From: Cenococcum geophilum 1.58 | Lineage: Eukaryota > Ascomycota > Dothideomycetes > Gloniales > Gloniaceae | Direction of reading: 5' to 3' | Assembly: GCA_001692895.1 (NCBI GenBank) | Contig: KV748236.1 | Coordinates: 620,241 to 684,240 of the forward strand | DNA: 64,000 nt | Shown here: positions 59,834-64,000 of the stretch, piece by piece | Layout: each line of letters begins with the position of its first letter | Numbering within the stretch: position 1 is the first letter of the stretch | Notes under the pieces: model-generated | What the model saw: the letters and a program-made list of their open reading frames with translations, nothing else | Database searches by the model: none | What the model was told of the DNA's origin: nothing | Made by a program: the position numbers and the translations under genes

Positions 59834-60026
59834 TGTTACGGAACCCTACCGTAGGGGCCTCTATAGGAGAGCCCCGTGCTCTCGCGTACACCTCGCGTAC
59901 AGCTTATGTCAGCTACGCGTAGGTATATTACCTCCTTACGCCCTCGACCCTTACGATCGATCGCGTAACGTCTTGTAGACTCCTCGAATATATACGCTTT
60001 GTAGCCACTGCCCCCGTCCTATAACA
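59834..60026 (+). repeat. 5' LTR of D
   Basis: 193 bp, TGTTACGGAACC to CCTATAACA, with TGTTA...TAACA inverted ends. Near the start are two hairpins, CCCTAC-C-GTAGGG (59844-59856) and GAGAGC-CCCGT-GCTCTC (59867-59883). CpG-rich motifs (CGATCGATCGCG) remain. Confidence 0.75.
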
Positions 60027-60082
60027 TTACGTTGCGCCTTTTTTACTACCAACGCTTAGCCTACGACCAATTCTATATCTCT

Positions 60083-61800
60083 ATAATACTATAGGCGCTG
60101 CCAAAAGTAGCGTATCTACGAATTACCTTACTTTATACTTCTAAGGAACCCATAATAGTAAGACAATATTCCTTACTAGCTACTATATTAAACCTAAAGA
60201 ACAATCTAATACCTATACCTAACCTACGACGCCAATTAATCCTAGGAGAATTTAATTTATTAGCCCTAGCCTTAACCCCTAAGGAGACGGACACTAATAA
60301 TGTTTTATCTTTTATTAACTATATAACTACGGATAAGTAAACAGAAGAGCTACTACCTATTAAAATCAAAATATAAGACACTAAGATGTTTGTAAAAATA
60401 GTAGCATAAAACCCTAATAAATACTACCACCTTTTACAGAACTATTATCTAAAGCTTATACGAGCCGAGATGTATACTGCCTAAAATCGCGATATTATCT
60501 AAGACCTATAAGCTTGTAAGGCGCTCACTAATAATATATAATAAGAAACTAAAGATAACCTTTATATATCTAAACGCGACGTCTAATAGTTAAAGAAGGC
60601 TAAGATTGTACTAATTGCTACGGTTACTAAAAGAGAAGGCATAATTAAATACCTATAATCTTAGCTTAACGAGCACATTCGTAACAATGCTAGACACCTC
60701 TCTACTATATATAACGCCATTTAAGTCTCTACGCCCCTAGCAACTTTACCTACTTAACGCTTAATAGAGGGCTAGCGCTAAGTAGCTTTACCTAATAGGA
60801 ACCCCTACTAAAGTAGCGATAACAAAAGCCATAATAATTGGACCTAAACTGCTACTATAGGGTCTAATATACGCTACCCTAATCCCCTAGTTTTTTAGGG
60901 AGACCGTAAGGAATAGAGCTACTAGAAGATATAAATCCGTAAGAAACTAACTTAGAGCGCCTGCCTTTTTCCTACGGAAGACATTAAGATTGGCTATATT
61001 ATTGGGTAAATAAAGGGTATACCGTTTAACAGACTCTTCGCCTAATAGGAAACTAGTAGCCCCTAGAAGTAGTAGTCCTACTAAGAAGTCCTTAATAATC
61101 TTAACCTACTAGCCATCAACCGAGCTAAACTACGTGCCCTAAAGATAAGCCCTACCGAATTATTTAATAAATTCTATATTAAATTCCAGGAATATACCGG
61201 AGCCCTTGCCTGAGATAATACTAAAGACTAAAAGGACCTCCTTAAAAAAGTTACTTATCGCCTTAGTTACGTAGCCGCCAGCTATAACTATAATAATGTT
61301 TATAATATAGTAGCAGCTTTATAGAAGATTAAACAATAACTAAATTAGATAGCTACTGCTAACCCTTACTTAAAGACCTCTTTATAGAAGCCCCTTAGGC
61401 CTACTAAACCCATATATATTAAGCCACCAACGCCTACTACCTTAAGTACTACCGGAACTAATATCGATTTCTCTATACTAACCTTCCTATAGAAACTCCT
61501 AGATGGAGAGCGCGAGCTACTCTGGAAACTAGGACGCTGCTATAGATGTTATTAAGAAAGCTATTATCGCGATAACCTAAACTACCTAATAGCTAGGTTT
61601 AGTAGCCGCCGCCTAATACTTAACCTAATACCCCAAACACTAAATACGTTGCTATACGCTACTACCGTATAAGACGAAAACGCAGTAATAGCGGTAGAGT
61701 TGGATACGGAAACGGAAAACGCCAAGTCCTAGCCCTAAGTTATAGGTTAGGACGCCCTAACAATAGAGGGATTTATATATTGGCTTACTTAATAGATAAC
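60083..61800 (+). pseudogene. gag: gag of D
   Basis: One frame from about 60083 (ATA-ATA-CTA-TAG-GCG-CTG-CCA, resembling the gag start of C) with RIP-type stops. The core NPLVF-GDRKEQSY (60881), CLFPTEDIKIGYIIG and SPTELFNKFYIKFQEYTG are standard fungal Gypsy gag motifs. The zinc knuckle from 61538 is CYRCY-ESYYRDN. The His is Tyr, and the final Cys position reads Leu. The end is not precisely defined. Confidence 0.75.
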
Positions 61801-61869
61801 TCTATAAAGATAAATAAACGGAAATAGATAGTTTTACCTATAATAGGAACTACTGCTAAAAAATAATAT

Positions 61870-64000
61870 AAAAGCCGTTCTATAATTAATTGCGAAGCTA
61901 CTAATAAATTTATAGATACCTAATTTATATGCACTTATAACCTACCTACCTTACCCCTTACTAAAGTCCGCGCCCTATAACTTGCTAATAGTAATTATAC
62001 TATATAGAAGATTACCTATATAGTATAACTTTACCTAGATATAAATAGGCACTAGAAAGAACTCTAGGCCTATATAATACTACTTGCTAACTACCCTATT
62101 ATCCTTAAAATAAACTGGCTCGAATAATACAACCCTGCTATTAACTGGAAGAAGAGAGAAGTAACCTTTAACTCTAAATACTGTAGAGAAACTTGCCTAG
62201 GGCATGGCCTAGCCGCCTTTATTTACTCCCTAGGATATTAACCTAAGGAACCCCTTATTATCCTACCTATAACTAACTGCTACTATATAAGTGCCCTAGC
62301 CTTCTACCGCATAGTATATAAGAAAGGCTAGACCGTTACTATAGCTTCCCGATTATAACTATATAAGCTTAATAAAGAATAGGACTACGTCCTTTATAGT
62401 AATAGGATAGATATAGTTAACCTTTTAGAAGACAACGCCCCTACGGAACTCTACGGACTTTTATCTTTAGACTTTAAGAAGTTTATAAAGCTTAAAAAAG
62501 GACTTACTAATAAAGAACTCCGTAAGCTCCTCCCTAAGAGGTACCACAACTTTACTGATATATGCTTATAAAAGAGCGCAGATATACTCCCCCTATATTA
62601 ACCTAATAACTATACCATTAACATTAAATAAGGAAAAATGCTACCTTATAAGAGACCCTACCCAATATTAAAAAACGAGCTTTTAGTTATAAAAAAGTAT
62701 ATTAACAAGCACCTTAATAAAGGATTTATTTGTCCCAGTATATTACTAGCAGCCACCCCTATCCTTCTTGCTAAAAAGCTAGGAGGAGGTATCTAATTCT
62801 GCGTTAACTATAGAGGACTTAACGCTATTATAATTAAAAACTAATACCCAGTACCGCTTATACGTGAGACCCTTAAGCGGCTTAGTTAAGCTAAAATCTA
62901 TATTAAGCTTAACATTATTGCCGCCTTTAACTACCTTTAAATACGGGAAGGTAATAAATAAAAAACCGCATTCGCATTGTGCTTTGGCCAATTTAAATAT
63001 ACTATTATGCCCTTTAGCGTATATAACGGCCTAGGCACCTTCTAAAGCTATATTAATAACGCCTTATAGGACTACTTTAATGACTTCTACTCCGCGTACC
63101 TGGACGATATACTTATTTATAGTAATAACCCCTCTAAGTATACCGAATACGTTTAAAAGGTCCTATAGCGCCTTAGGGACGTAGGACTTTATATTAATTT
63201 AAAGAAATGCAAATTCTTAGTTATAGAAGTAAAATACCTTAAACTAATTATTACTACTAAAGGTGTCCGTATGGACCCTAAGAAGGTATATATAATTACT
63301 AAATAGCAAGCCCCTAACTATATTAAGGACGTATAAGCCTTCCTTAGTTTTGCTAACTTCTATTAAAAATTTATATATAACTTCTTAGGCGTAGTAGCAC
63401 TACTTATAGCAATAATGCGAATAAAGGGCCTTTCTATAAAAGGAAGAAAAACGTACCTACGCTTTACCTGGACGCCTAAATACGAGAAGGCGTTTTAAGA
63501 TCTTAAAAATGCCTTTACTAAAGCACCTGTCCTAGCTCACTTTATATTAAGATAACAACTCTACCTTAAAACTAACTCCTTAGACTATGTTAATGTAGGC
63601 GTCCTCTCCTAGATAGGCGATAACGGTCTCCTTTACCTAGTCGCATTCTACTCGTCTAAGCTTACACTATAAAAGTATAACTACGAGATCTATAATAAAG
63701 AACTCCTTACAATCGTATAAGTATTTAAAGAATTTTAACTAGAACTCTCCTTAGTAGAGCCTAATTAGCTAACTGAAGTCCTTACGGACCATTATAACCT
63801 TAAGTACTTTATAACTATAAAGTAGCTAAATTAACGCCAAGCACGTTAGAACGAGTTCCTCTTTAGTTTTAACTTTAAAATTATATATAGACTAGAAGTA
63901 TAAGGTACTAAACCTAATAGCCTAATACGCCGCTCGCAAGACCTTCCTTAGTCTAAAGATAACCCTTATAATTAGTTCCAATAATAAACGATTCTAAAAG
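61870..64000 (+). pseudogene. pol: pol of D (protease, RT, RNase H), truncated by window end
   Basis: -1 frame relative to gag. Protease INCEATNKFIDT at about 61882 (Asp to Asn). RT about 62630-63330, with GFICPS, FCVNYRGLNAII, MPFSVYNG and an intact AYLDDILIYS (63094-63123). Thumb region FLSFANFYQKFIYNF at about 63345. RNase H from about 63540 (LKTNSLDYVNVGVL, YNKELL, LTDHYNLKYF). Stops are at Gln/Trp codons only, fewer per kb than in the E elements. Integrase and the 3' LTR are beyond 64000. Confidence 0.75.

Larger units (their letters stand above)
59834..64000 (+). mobile_element. D: Gypsy element with a distinct 193-bp LTR, mildly RIP-mutated, runs off the window
   Basis: It inserted into the RT of E6 (TSD expected to be CAGCC, 59829-59833). 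5' LTR 59834-60026, gag in one frame, pol in the -1 frame. It is less AT-rich than the E elements, and the RT motif YLDD is intact. The 3' half is outside the window. Confidence 0.85.

Noticed and set aside
62779-62991. Minus-strand 70-codon frame
   Set aside because: Antisense to the RT of D, which is clearly coding on the plus strand.

Overview
This window looks like a gene-free, AT-rich block from a filamentous ascomycete (Pezizomycotina-type) genome. It is built entirely from nested transposable elements that have been heavily mutated by repeat-induced point mutation (RIP). The case for RIP is direct. Aligned copies differ mainly by CpA-to-TpA changes on either strand. Gln codons (CAA/CAG) and Trp codons (TGG) have become TAA/TAG, His has become Tyr, Cys has become Tyr and Asp has become Asn, while reading frames are otherwise kept over kilobases. 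I found no intact host gene, rRNA or tRNA.

Layout, from outer to inner. A Gypsy fragment F (7741-8950) is the oldest host. Gypsy element C was inserted into it and now lies in pieces (8951-9678, 33524-37116, 46088-46184). C was split by three chromovirus-type Gypsy elements of about 7.9 kb, each with a perfect 5-bp target-site duplication (TSD): E2 (9679-33518, TSD AACGT, LTR type B), E4 (37117-46082, TSD TTAGT, LTR type A) and E5 (46185-54466, TSD TATAA, type A). E2 itself contains E3 (12939-23417, TSD ATATT, type A), two minisatellite-rich terminal-inverted-repeat elements T2 (23469-25327) and T3 (29671-33133), and a 174-bp solo LTR S1. E3 contains a related element T1 (15071-17507). E4 contains a 1.03-kb non-RIPped insertion S3 (43907-44933), and E5 a non-RIPped 348-bp solo LTR S2 (49451-49798). 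On the left, E1 (1-7740, type A) lacks most of its 5' LTR because of the window edge. On the right, an unidentified retroelement-like piece U (54472-55383) is broken by E6 (55384-59833, type A). E6 is broken by D (from 59834 past the window end), a further Gypsy element with a different LTR and lighter damage.

The chromoviruses share one plan: LTR, a gag of about 1,040 codons with one CCHC knuckle, then pol in the -1 frame (protease, reverse transcriptase, RNase H, integrase with GPF module, chromodomain). A tail of roughly 280 codons then appears to continue through the polypurine tract into the 3' LTR. Four observations merit attention: (1) a primer-binding site complementary to the LTR's own R region, with matched changes in types A and B (Tf1-like self-priming); (2) a conserved TTTAAAG heptamer in the correct phase where gag meets pol; (3) the pol tail running into the LTR; (4) the T elements, composites of minisatellites, a shared core and a complete MITE at one end.
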